A stretch of DNA of 11,085 nt, taken from NCBI GenBank assembly GCA_052386745.1, contig JBQTJW010000050.1, positions 1 through 11,085 of the forward strand, given 5' to 3'. The position numbers and the translations under genes were made by a program. Positions 1 to 8,200 of this stretch are shown in pieces (the first letter of the stretch is position 1; every line of letters begins with the position of its first letter). The notes beneath the pieces are model-generated. The model was not told the origin of the DNA, did no database searches, and saw only the letters and a program-made list of their open reading frames with translations. The stretch is from Panacagrimonas sp052386745 (GTDB lineage: Bacteria; Pseudomonadota; Gammaproteobacteria; Nevskiales; Nevskiaceae).

Positions 1-570
<570 letters not shown>

Positions 571-629
571 CGGGGTGCTCCTGGTATGCGCCCGGCCATC
601 GGAGGGTCCGTGGCGGATCGTCGGGCATG

Positions 630-660
630 AAAGAGCCCGCCCCCTCTACAGGAAGCGGGC
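630..660 (-). terminator. Probable rho-independent terminator after the 165-residue protein gene
   Basis: Read on the minus strand, GCCCGC and GCGGGC (655-660 with 635-640) form a six-pair GC stem. An inner CCT/AGG helix (650-652 with 643-645) extends it past a two-by-two internal loop. The stem is followed by TCTTT. It lies 35 bases past the stop codon at 695 and upstream of the catalase start, so it would end the transcript of the upstream gene and separate it from catalase. The T-run is short, so efficiency is uncertain. Confidence 0.6.
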
Positions 661-694
661 CCGTTCACGTGGCTGGGAATGGCGTAGGGAGCGA

Positions 695-1192
695 TCAGCT
701 CCAGTGGAAAGTCTCGGTGCGCTGGCCGCGCGACGGCACGGTGATCTTGCGTTCCAGCGTCTGGCCGGAAGCGGCCGTCACGCTCACGTCGTAGGTGCCC
801 GGCGGGAGCTCCGCAAACACCAGCGGATCGGCCTTCTCCAGCTTGAGGACGTCCTTGCCCTGCGCATCGGCGATCCGCACGGCGACGTTCGACATCAGCG
901 CGCCGGAGCGCTTCTCGGCGAACACCAGTTGCAGGCTCATGTCCTGACCGATCGGCCGGATTTGCTCGCGCGCGTCGATGCCCACGCCTCCGGTCACGTA
1001 GCTCACGCCCTGTTCCTCGCGGACCTGGGGCGGATCGACCTTGGTGTCTTCGTACACGCCTGGATTCTGCTGTCGCGGGCTGGTGGAACCGGACGCCTCG
1101 TGCTCCGCGGCAACCGTGCCGATGGAGCCCGCCAGCGCCAGGGCCAATGCCGCGCGTCGGGCGATCAAGGAAATCGGGGATGGATGATTCAT
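695..1192 (-). CDS. Secreted protein of unknown function with a C-terminal carboxypeptidase-regulatory-like beta domain
   Basis: The product has 165 residues. Residues 1-29 look like a Sec signal peptide: a short basic start (Arg12, Arg13), a hydrophobic core ALALALAGSIGTV, and a likely cleavage VAA|E. The mature part starts with a polar, probably disordered stretch (residues 30-65). A region with YVTGGVGID (66-73) follows, then a beta-rich domain (about 85-155) containing LPPGTYDVSVTA. That motif is typical of carboxypeptidase-regulatory-like or transthyretin-like folds, where a small polar molecule or protein surface is often bound. No catalytic residues are evident, so a periplasmic structural or binding role is the safest statement. 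The ATG at 1192 is chosen over the longer frame (open up to 1438) because GGAGG at 1200-1204 sits seven bases before it and the signal peptide starts exactly there. A terminator follows the stop codon. Function unknown. Confidence 0.85.
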   Translation of the reverse strand: MNHPSPISLIARRAALALALAGSIGTVAAEHEASGSTSPRQQNPGVYEDTKVDPPQVREEQGVSYVTGGVGIDAREQIRPIGQDMSLQLVFAEKRSGALMSNVAVRIADAQGKDVLKLEKADPLVFAELPPGTYDVSVTAASGQTLERKITVPSRGQRTETFHWS

Positions 1193-1300
1193 GGGAGTAC
1201 CTCCGTAGTGCGGATGAATGCCGGTCGCGGTGTCGCCTTCCGGTGCGAAACGCGCCTTCCGGGTGCCGCTGGATGCGCGTTGCAACGGCATGGGCGAACT

Positions 1301-1346
1301 GCCGCGCCGTCCCGGGAAACGCCGCAATCCGTGTTCCCGGCGCGGC
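1301..1346. repeat. Long GC-rich inverted repeat between the 91- and 165-residue protein genes
   Basis: GCCGCGCCG at 1301-1309 is exactly matched by CGGCGCGGC at 1338-1346 (nine pairs). Inside it, GGGAA (1314-1318) can pair with TTCCC (1334-1338), which competes for one base. It lies in the 169-base gap between the stop of the 91-residue gene and the start of the 165-residue gene. No T-run follows on either strand, so it is not a standard terminator. It could stabilise the end of a transcript, pause transcription, or be an extragenic palindrome. Confidence 0.5.
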
Positions 1347-1361
1347 ATGTCCTGCCGGGCG

Positions 1362-1637
1362 CTAGTGGCCCGTACCGGTGCGGGTCGGCGACACGCGCGC
1401 AGGTGGATCGGACGCGGGAAAGCTGTCGTCCAGCGCATCGTCCAGCGGCGTCTTGATGGACGAGCCGTGGCTGTCCTTCTTCACCGGCGGCTTGGCCTTT
1501 TCGCCGGGTCCGGCGGCCGACTTGCCCTTCTTGCCGAAGGCCTGCCGCTCGATGCTTGCGTTGCTGTCGAGCCGACGTTCCAGCGAAGCCTTTTCAGCTC
1601 CGGGGCCTAGATTCTGTTCCTTGTTTCGAGTGTCCAT
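1362..1637 (-). CDS. Small charged protein with the C-terminal DDALDDSFPASDPP motif
   Basis: The product has 91 residues. The first half is rich in Lys, Arg, Glu and Gly and predicted to be largely disordered (MDTRNKEQN at the start, a Lys/Pro-rich middle). Near the C-terminus is LDDALDDSFPASDPPA (about residues 64-79), a short acidic motif found in many small uncharacterised proteobacterial proteins and at the ends of some stress-related proteins. There is no signal peptide, membrane segment or catalytic motif. The ATG at 1637 is supported by AGGAGAAG (core CTCCT on the plus strand at 1645-1649) with a seven-base spacer. The first 44 bases of the gene overlap, in another frame, the 3' end of the dehydrogenase gene, and its ribosome binding site lies inside that gene. 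The overlap suggests translational coupling if both stop and start are real. The molecular role is unknown. Confidence 0.8.
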   Translation of the reverse strand: MDTRNKEQNLGPGAEKASLERRLDSNASIERQAFGKKGKSAAGPGEKAKPPVKKDSHGSSIKTPLDDALDDSFPASDPPARVSPTRTGTGH

Positions 1638-3222
1638 GGGTCTTCTCCTGGGTGAATGGATCGCTGGCCGCCAGCGACAGCGGGGCGGCCTCTCGGGTGA
1701 AGCGGAGGTGGTCGATCACGGCGTCGCCCAGGCCGAAATGCCGGGCCGGGGTGTGCAGGACTGTCGAACGGGCGGGATCGGCCTGCGCGTGCGCGGCGCC
1801 CGGCGTGCGGTGCTCGTCGCCGCATTCGCGGGCGATCGATTTCTGCGGGTTGCTGCCCTCGCGCATGGCGGCTGGCGGTGCATCCGGAGCGGTCTGCCCG
1901 GTGACGCGCCAGATGGTATTGCCCACGTCGTCGGCCACCAGCAGGGCGCCGGACTTGTCGAGCGCCACCCCGACCGGCCGGCCCTGGGCCTTGCCGTCCC
2001 CATTGAGGAACCCGCCGAGCACGTCCACCGGGTCGCCGGAAGGCTTGCCGTTGCGGAACGGCACGAAGATCACCTTGTACCCGCTGTACGGTTTGCGATT
2101 CCAGGAACCGTGCTGGCCCACGAACATGCCGTCCGCGTAACGCTCGGGCAGCGAGGTGCCGCGCGAGTAGGCCAGCCCGAGCGACGCCGTGTGCGCGCCG
2201 AGGGCGTAGTCCGGCGGGAGGGCGGTCTGCACGAGGTCCGGACGCTGCGGTTCCACCCGCGTGTCCACGTAGCCGCCAAAGTAGCTGTAGGGCCAGCCGT
2301 AGAACGCGCCCTCGCGCACCGAGGTCATGTAATCCGGAACCAGGTCGTTGCCCAGCTCGTCGCGCTCGTTGACCGCGGCCCACAGCTCGCCGGTATCGGG
2401 CTGCCAGGCCATGCCCACCGGGTTGCGCAAGCCACTCGCAAAGGTCCTGCGGGCGCCGGTCGCCGGGTCGATTTCCAGGATGGCAGCGCGATCCTTCTCG
2501 GCCGCCAGGCCGTTCTCCGCGATATTGCTGTTGGAGCCCACCGCCACGTACAGCAGCCGGCCGTCCTTGCTGGCCACCAGGTTCTTGGTCCAGTGGTGGT
2601 TGAGTTCGCCGCCCGGAAGCTCGGCAACCTTGCTGCTCTGTGCGGTGATGGCGGTCGCACCCGTTTCGTACGGATACCGCAGCACCATGTCGGTGTTGGC
2701 CACGTAGAACTCGTTGTTCACCAGCGCCATGCCGAACGGGGAATTGAGGTTGGCGAGAAACACGGAGCGCAGGTCGGCGACGCCGTCCTGGTCGGTATCC
2801 CGCAGCAGGGTGATGCGATTGGCGCTGGACACGCCGGACCCGACCTTCTTCATGAAGAAACCCATCACCCGGTTCCTGACGGATTTCTTGTCGTCGGGGC
2901 GGGGCGGGGCGTCGGTTTCCGCCACCAACACGTCCCCGTTGGGCAGGGTATAGATCCAGCGGGGGTGGTCCAGCCCGCTCGCGAACGCCGTCACCGCGAG
3001 GCCGTTGGCAGGGACCGGGGCCGCGCCCTTCTGCCAGCCCACGGCGGAGGCCAGGTGAACGGTCGGGAGCAGGCTCTTTTCCGCTGGCGGCAGCACGGGC
3101 CTGGAGCCAAAGCCGGCGTAATTGGGGACCTGCCCCGAGCCGGCGCGCGCCGCCAGCCCGCAGGCCAGCAGGCCGCCGGCAACAAACAGTGCAAACCCTT
3201 TGGACGCGTGAATTGAAGCCAT
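1594..3222 (-). CDS. Secreted sorbosone/glucose dehydrogenase-family beta-propeller protein, with an unusual C-terminal extension
   Basis: This is a PQQ-type sugar dehydrogenase-like six-bladed propeller, close to the L-sorbosone dehydrogenase group. Such proteins oxidise sugars or aldoses in the periplasm; the substrate here is not known. Residues 1-27 form a signal peptide (KGF then ALFVAGGLLACGLA, ending ARA|G). LLAC|G at 18-22 could instead be a lipobox. Recognisable blocks are ASGLDHPRWIYTLPNGDVLVAET (81-103), a calcium-loop-like DTDQDGVAD (142-150), a His pair in GELNHHW (205-211), NPVGMAWQPDTGELWAAVNERDELG (267-291), QHGSWNRKPYSGYKV (370-384), RPVGVA (415-420) and VADDVGNTIWRV (429-440), where such proteins normally end. 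The frame continues about 100 further residues without family character and runs 44 bases into the next gene. The ATG at 3222 is chosen because the signal peptide starts there; there is no good ribosome binding site. A 47-residue longer start at 3363 is unlikely. Confidence 0.88.
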   Translation of the reverse strand: MASIHASKGFALFVAGGLLACGLAARAGSGQVPNYAGFGSRPVLPPAEKSLLPTVHLASAVGWQKGAAPVPANGLAVTAFASGLDHPRWIYTLPNGDVLVAETDAPPRPDDKKSVRNRVMGFFMKKVGSGVSSANRITLLRDTDQDGVADLRSVFLANLNSPFGMALVNNEFYVANTDMVLRYPYETGATAITAQSSKVAELPGGELNHHWTKNLVASKDGRLLYVAVGSNSNIAENGLAAEKDRAAILEIDPATGARRTFASGLRNPVGMAWQPDTGELWAAVNERDELGNDLVPDYMTSVREGAFYGWPYSYFGGYVDTRVEPQRPDLVQTALPPDYALGAHTASLGLAYSRGTSLPERYADGMFVGQHGSWNRKPYSGYKVIFVPFRNGKPSGDPVDVLGGFLNGDGKAQGRPVGVALDKSGALLVADDVGNTIWRVTGQTAPDAPPAAMREGSNPQKSIARECGDEHRTPGAAHAQADPARSTVLHTPARHFGLGDAVIDHLRFTREAAPLSLAASDPFTQEKTHGHSKQGTESRPRS

Positions 3223-3404
3223 TGACGGAATCCGACGGTGGACGCTCACCAGGAGGGAGCCAGTTGCGTGCCACGGTCTGGCAACGCGCGCAAGCCTGGC
3301 GGCGATGCCCTCGCTGGCCGCGTCACGCAACGCGCCTGCATCCCCCGCAGATCGCTGGCGCAACGCGGTTTCCGGGGAAGATTCGCCGAGCAGCGGCGCT
3401 CCGG

Positions 3405-3423
3405 CGCCGCTCCGGGAGCGGCG
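3405..3423. repeat. Tight GC-rich hairpin (8-pair stem, 3-base loop)
   Basis: CGCCGCTC (3405-3412) pairs perfectly with GAGCGGCG (3416-3423) around a CGG loop. The bases just before it (3392-3410) offer a competing GCGGCG/CGCCGC pairing. There is no T-run on either side. It lies about 180 bases upstream of the dehydrogenase start on that gene's 5' side, so it could be an mRNA leader structure or simply an extragenic palindrome. Confidence 0.4.
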
Positions 3424-3491
3424 TTGCTGGCCGCGGTGCCCGGTCCGGTCTGCCGCTTGCAGCCTGCACAGCTGGTCTGGCCGCGCTTTGC

Positions 3492-3508
3492 AGCCCGCCC
3501 GTCGGGCT
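3492..3508 (-). terminator. Weak hairpin directly after the sensor kinase stop codon
   Basis: On the minus strand AGCCCG and CGGGCT (3503-3508 with 3492-3497) form a six-pair stem with a five-base loop, starting at the base after the TGA stop. The following sequence is GCAAAGCG, with no T-run, so intrinsic termination is doubtful. It may protect the 3' end or mark rho-dependent termination. Confidence 0.3.
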
Positions 3509-6500
3509 TCAGGCCTGCAGGGGGCTTCCGTCGATCAGGGCGGCCAGCACCGTGAAATCGACGGGCTTGACCAGGTGATGATCGAAGCCCGCCGCGAGCG
3601 TCCGTTCCCGATCGGCCGGCTGGCCCCAGCCACTGAGCGCGATCAGCGTGATGTCTTTGCCGCGCTCGCCCGCGCGTACCCTGCGCGCGGTCTGGAGGCC
3701 GTCGAGCTGGGGCATGCCGATGTCCAGCACCATGGCCTCCGGGTGGAATCCGGCCGCCATCTCGAGCGCGGCGAGCCCGTCGTGGGCGACCAGAACCTGG
3801 TGACCGTGGGCGCGCAGCAGCGCGGCCAGGCTGCGCGCGCTGTCGCCGTTGTCGTCGGCCACCAGCACCCGCCGCCCCGTGGACGCACGCTCGGGGTTTG
3901 CGGTGACGGGCCGGGCCGTGAGCGTTGCCGCGCCGGGGCCATCGGCGTCGGGTAGCGGAAGGAAGATGGTGAACGTGCTGCCGTGGCCCAGCCCGGGGCT
4001 GCTGCCCTCCACGCGACCACCGTGCATTTCCACCAGCCTGCGAACCAGCGACAGGCCGATGCCCAGCCCGCCCTGCGCGCGCGACAGCGAGCGATCGGCC
4101 TGCGCAAACATGTTGAACACGCTCGGCAAGCCTTCTGGCGCAATGCCGATGCCCTGGTCCTCGACGTCGATACGCACCTGGCCGCCCTCGCAGCGGGCGC
4201 GCAGCCAGATCGTCCCCGGCTTCTCGGAGTACTTGGCACTGTTGCCGAGCAGGTTGCCCAGGGCCTGGATCAGCCGCGTGCCATCACCGAAGAGGGCCAC
4301 GGGCTGCTCGGGCAGCGACACTTCAAGCTGGTGGCCGCCGCTACGGATCAGCGGATCGACGCCTTCGACCGCGAGGCGCACGACGTCGGCCAGCATCACC
4401 GTCTCCCTGCGCAGGACCAGCTTGCCGGAGGTGATGCGGCTGACGTCGAGCAGGTCGTCCACCAGCCGCACCATCTGGGTGATCTGCCGCGCCATCAGGG
4501 CCAGCACCTGGGTGCGCAGCGCGGTTTCCTCGCCGCGGACCTGCAGGAGCTGCACGCTGTTGGAGATGGGCGCAATCGGGTTGCGAAGTTCGTGTGCCAG
4601 CGTGGCCAGGAATTCGTCCTTGGCACGATCGGCCTGGCGCAGGCGCAGCTCGGCCTCCTTGAGGTCGTGCCGGTCACTCCAGGCTACGACCCATTGCAGC
4701 GGGCGGCCGTCCGGGCCGGGCAGGAGCGCCACGCGCACGACGTGCCAGCGATGGCTCTGGTCGCGGCCCCGCAGCCGCAGTTCGATCTCGCCCGGGTGCT
4801 CCCCGGCCAGCAGGCGCGCGAGGTAGGCCTCGCCGACGGCGCGGTCCTCGGGGTGCACGAATTCCACCCAGCCTTCGGCATGCACGGGTGGCGAAGTGGG
4901 AAGGTCCTCGACCGTGGCACGGCTGACGTAGTCGATGACGCCCTGCGGCGTCATGGTGAACACCTTCTCCGGGAAGCGGTCGAGCACGTCGCGCAGGCGC
5001 TGGCGGCTGGCGGCTTCCTCTTCCGCGTTCTGGGCACGCTGGATCGACTCCAGGCAGAGGTTGCCGGCCAGATCGACCACCTCGAGGTCGGCGTCGTCCC
5101 ATTGCCGGGGTTCGCGCTGCTGGATGGAGAACAGCCCCACCAGGCGGCCGCCGCGGTGCAGGGGCACCACGATGACGGCGCCGATCTCGTCCTCGCCGCA
5201 GGCGGAAGTGTTTACGGCGAACTCGCCGGGATGCGTCACGTCTGCGATCACCAGCGGGCGCAGGCTTTCGAGCTGGCGCCACCAGGCGTCGCCGTACCGG
5301 CGGAAGTCGCCGCGCCTGCCACAGCTGGCCACACCGGAGAGGAACTCGGCCAGCGGCTGGCAACGCCCAGCATCCGCGTCCACGCGCAGGTAGACGCAGC
5401 GGTTTGCACTGAGCCGGGCCCCCATCGCATCGCAGACCGCCTGCGCGATGTCCGCGGGCGCCGACAGGGCTTGCACGGCCTCGCTGAGCGCGGCCAGGAA
5501 TCGCAGGTGCTCATTGCTGATGCGTAGATCGGAGCTGGCATTGGCCCGCTCCACGCCCGCCCAGCACAGCCGGGCGGCGATTCCCACCAGTTCGATTTCC
5601 GCCCGGGACCAGGCCCGAGGCTGCGCGCCGTAGACCACGAACCCGGCTGCAAGGCCCTGCGGCGAATGGAGCGGATAGAAAACCGCGGATCGCAGGTCCA
5701 CGCCGGCAAGCGTGCGGCGTTCGGACTCCTCCGGACGTTCCTGCGTACCGTCAGCAACGTGCGGCTGGTTGGCCCGCAGTTTCCGGAGGACGGACGCGCC
5801 GATCTCGCCGAGCGGGAAGCTCACGTGGCGGGGATTGACGCCGATGCGCGCCTGGGCCAGGACCTGGTAGCGGTCCTGCTCCGGCTCCATGCGCATGTAG
5901 GCGCAGTGGTCCGCCTCGAGATGGCATCCGACGGCGTCGGTGACGCGCGCAAGGATCTCGTCCGGGTCATCGAGCGCCTGGATCTGCCCGCTGAGATCGA
6001 CCAGGAACGCGAGCTGCTGCGCGCGTTCACGCAGCGACTGCTCGGCGGCTTTCAGGTCGTGAACCTCTGCCGCCACACCCAGCCAGGACTTCGGCGCGCC
6101 TTCTGCCGAGGCCACCATCACCACCCGCGCGAGGTGCCAGCGGAACTCGCCGCTGAAATGCCGGGCGCGGATTTCCAGCGAAAACGGCTGGCCCGTGACC
6201 AGGCTGCTTCGCAGATGCTCGCGGTATGCGACCGCATCCTCCGGGTGCAGAAGCTGGTCCCAGATCGAGTCATCCAGGCCTTCGCCCTCCAGTCCGGCAT
6301 AGTCCCTCCACGAGGGGTGCAGGTAGGTCAGATGGCCCTTCTCGTCCACGGTGGTGATCTTGCTCGGCGAGGCGTCCATCAGCGTGCGGATGCGCGCCTC
6401 GCTGACCGCCACGGCGCGTGCGGCGCGGGCCCGCTCCAGGGCCTCCCAGCTCCGCTCGGCAACCTGCTCCACCAGTTCGACCTCGTCCACGGTCCAGCGG

Positions 6501-8200
6501 TGCGGAACCGCGTGCTGCACGGCGAGCGCGGCCACCGTCCGGCCCGCCTTGCGCAGGGGGACCGTGATGAGCGCACGCGCCCCGATCCCGCGGTACGCCG
6601 GCAGGTAGGGGCGGGCGTCCGGATCGGCGTCGATATCGGCGACCACGTGGCTCGACGCACCTCGCCGCAGCAATTGGGGCAGCCCGAACTCCCGAACACT
6701 GCGCGGGCCGGTCAGGGCAGCAACGCCGTCACGGAAATCGGCCAGCACGTCGAACCGGTCGCCGCTGGCGTCGATCTCGACCCACACGCAGCGGTTGACA
6801 CCAAGATAGCGACCCAGCTTCTCGGCCGTGACCGTCACGATCTGCAGCGGGTCGGACAGCGCGCGCGTGTCGTCGGCCAGCGCGGCAAAGAATGCCAGCC
6901 GCAGGTTGACGGCACCGATCCGGCGGTTGGCATCGGCCAGGAGCTGCGCCTGTTCCAGGCTGCGCAGGTCGTAGGGCACAGCCGGCGTTTCGCCAACGCG
7001 TTCGGACTGGCCGCGAAAATGCTCGCTGACGTCATCGGCGCGCTGCACCACGAACGTCACTTCGTTGCGCGGCCCCAGCACGGGAAAGTGGTAGGCGCTC
7101 CACCAGCGCTTTTCCAGTCCCCCCTCGGGCGAGGGGACGGCGTAGCAGACCACGGGCAACTGTTCCGGCTTGCCGGTAGCGGCGACTTTCTGGAAGGCCT
7201 TGCGCACCGGCCCGACGCCCGCTGCGTCGTCGTCGTCCGGAAACGCCTCGAACAAGGGGCGGCCGATGATCTGCTCGCGCGTGGTATTGGTGGTGCGCAG
7301 GTAGGCGTTGCTCGCGGCCACGATGCGAAATTCGGCGCCCGCCTCGCACACGAGGATGGGAGCCGGCTGCGCTTCGAGCAAGGCCTTGAAATGGGCCAGC
7401 GCCTCGGACGTGCGGCGGCGCTCGCTGACGTCCTGCACGGCGCCGATGGCGCCGGTGATCGATCCATCCGGGCCAAACACCAGGCCGGCGCGGTCCAGCA
7501 CCCAGATGTACTCGCCGCTGGCCTGGCGCAGGCGGTACTCCTCCTGCCACCGGGGCGACCGCGCCCGCTGGGCGTGCAGCAGGCTTCCCAGAACCTGCCT
7601 GCGGTCGTCGGGATGAATGCGCCCGCTCCACCATGCATACGCCTTGTCGATGGTGCGCGAGGGATAGCCGAACAGCGTGGTGATGCCATCGTTCCACGTC
7701 ACGCGATCGAGCGGCACGTCGATTTCGTAGATCGCGTCGAAGCTGGCCTCCATCACCATCAGGCGGCGGCGCTCAGCGTCACGCGCCAGTTCGCCGCTGC
7801 GCTCTCCCTGCTCGATGGCGCTGCGGGTGTCGCGGCGATTGCGCCGAAGGTTCTCGTTGGCAACACGCAGGGCCTCGAACATCAGGCTGATGGCGCCGCC
7901 AAGGAACAGGAATCCGGCCAGCAGGATCTGGTCGCCGGGCCGCAGATCGCGGAGGCCGGCTTCCGCAAAGAGTCCCACTCCGAGCGTCGTGCAGAGCAGG
8001 ATCGCGGTGCATCCCGGGATCAGGCCGCCATACCAAGCGGCCACGATGACCGCGCAGATGCTGCTCATCAGCGGCAGGTGGCCGGTCAGCAGGTCATCGA
8101 GCGAGTAATGCAGCAGCATCGCGCCGGCGCTTGCCAGCGCCGCCACGAGCACACCCCGCCACAGTGGCGGGCGGTCCGGAGGGAGAAAGCGGTTGTGCAC
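3509..8200 (-). CDS. Membrane-bound hybrid sensor histidine kinase: 4-TM, PAS-PAS-GAF-PAS-GAF-GAF-PAS, HisKA, HATPase, REC
   Basis: The product is 1563 residues from a GTG start. Residues 14-110 hold four hydrophobic segments like the KdpD-type DUF4118 membrane module, followed by a charged linker (115-145). A PAS_3-like domain (about 148-262, with IHPDDR) and a second PAS (268-392) follow. Then come GAF1 (432-590), PAS (600-716, LHPED), GAF2 (728-885), GAF3 (898-1057) and PAS (1066-1181, VHPEDR). The kinase core shows the H-box LAHELRNPIAP with phospho-acceptor His1203, the N-box with Asn1320, DQGIGIAP (1348-1355) and GGLGIGLSLV (1377-1386). A C-terminal receiver (1444-1558) has Asp1449/Asp1450, phospho-acceptor Asp1493, Ser1523 and Lys1545, so both phosphorylation sites look intact. 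There is no Hpt domain, so onward phosphotransfer would need a separate protein. The next genes include no response regulator. GTG at 8200 is preferred because the membrane module starts just after it, although the nearest purine-rich site (GGGAAGG) is 12 bases away; the upstream ATG at 8347 would add 49 residues of non-family sequence. The signal sensed and the target are unknown. Confidence 0.93.
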   Translation of the reverse strand: MHNRFLPPDRPPLWRGVLVAALASAGAMLLHYSLDDLLTGHLPLMSSICAVIVAAWYGGLIPGCTAILLCTTLGVGLFAEAGLRDLRPGDQILLAGFLFLGGAISLMFEALRVANENLRRNRRDTRSAIEQGERSGELARDAERRRLMVMEASFDAIYEIDVPLDRVTWNDGITTLFGYPSRTIDKAYAWWSGRIHPDDRRQVLGSLLHAQRARSPRWQEEYRLRQASGEYIWVLDRAGLVFGPDGSITGAIGAVQDVSERRRTSEALAHFKALLEAQPAPILVCEAGAEFRIVAASNAYLRTTNTTREQIIGRPLFEAFPDDDDAAGVGPVRKAFQKVAATGKPEQLPVVCYAVPSPEGGLEKRWWSAYHFPVLGPRNEVTFVVQRADDVSEHFRGQSERVGETPAVPYDLRSLEQAQLLADANRRIGAVNLRLAFFAALADDTRALSDPLQIVTVTAEKLGRYLGVNRCVWVEIDASGDRFDVLADFRDGVAALTGPRSVREFGLPQLLRRGASSHVVADIDADPDARPYLPAYRGIGARALITVPLRKAGRTVAALAVQHAVPHRWTVDEVELVEQVAERSWEALERARAARAVAVSEARIRTLMDASPSKITTVDEKGHLTYLHPSWRDYAGLEGEGLDDSIWDQLLHPEDAVAYREHLRSSLVTGQPFSLEIRARHFSGEFRWHLARVVMVASAEGAPKSWLGVAAEVHDLKAAEQSLRERAQQLAFLVDLSGQIQALDDPDEILARVTDAVGCHLEADHCAYMRMEPEQDRYQVLAQARIGVNPRHVSFPLGEIGASVLRKLRANQPHVADGTQERPEESERRTLAGVDLRSAVFYPLHSPQGLAAGFVVYGAQPRAWSRAEIELVGIAARLCWAGVERANASSDLRISNEHLRFLAALSEAVQALSAPADIAQAVCDAMGARLSANRCVYLRVDADAGRCQPLAEFLSGVASCGRRGDFRRYGDAWWRQLESLRPLVIADVTHPGEFAVNTSACGEDEIGAVIVVPLHRGGRLVGLFSIQQREPRQWDDADLEVVDLAGNLCLESIQRAQNAEEEAASRQRLRDVLDRFPEKVFTMTPQGVIDYVSRATVEDLPTSPPVHAEGWVEFVHPEDRAVGEAYLARLLAGEHPGEIELRLRGRDQSHRWHVVRVALLPGPDGRPLQWVVAWSDRHDLKEAELRLRQADRAKDEFLATLAHELRNPIAPISNSVQLLQVRGEETALRTQVLALMARQITQMVRLVDDLLDVSRITSGKLVLRRETVMLADVVRLAVEGVDPLIRSGGHQLEVSLPEQPVALFGDGTRLIQALGNLLGNSAKYSEKPGTIWLRARCEGGQVRIDVEDQGIGIAPEGLPSVFNMFAQADRSLSRAQGGLGIGLSLVRRLVEMHGGRVEGSSPGLGHGSTFTIFLPLPDADGPGAATLTARPVTANPERASTGRRVLVADDNGDSARSLAALLRAHGHQVLVAHDGLAALEMAAGFHPEAMVLDIGMPQLDGLQTARRVRAGERGKDITLIALSGWGQPADRERTLAAGFDHHLVKPVDFTVLAALIDGSPLQA

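Larger units (their letters stand above)
3223..3508. other. Intergenic region between the sensor kinase stop and the dehydrogenase start, with two hairpins
   Basis: No convincing gene is seen in these 286 bases on either strand. The region must hold the promoter of the minus-strand dehydrogenase if that gene is not co-transcribed with the kinase. I could not pick out a clear -35/-10 pair in this GC-rich sequence. Two inverted repeats are listed separately. Confidence 0.6.

Noticed and set aside
1378..3216. 612-codon open frame on the plus strand over the dehydrogenase
   Set aside because: The minus strand encodes clear propeller blocks with a signal peptide; the plus translation is low-complexity.
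1607..3274. 555-codon alternative minus-strand frame over the dehydrogenase
   Set aside because: The translation is Arg/Gly/Pro-rich, typical of an out-of-phase reading; family blocks are all in the other frame.
3223..3363. Longer start (ATG at 3363) for the dehydrogenase
   Set aside because: It would place 47 Arg/Ala-rich residues before an obvious signal peptide.
3983..5527. 514-codon open frame on the plus strand, also antisense to the kinase
   Set aside because: Same reason: it is a shadow of the GAF and kinase-core coding region, with no recognisable domain or ribosome binding site.
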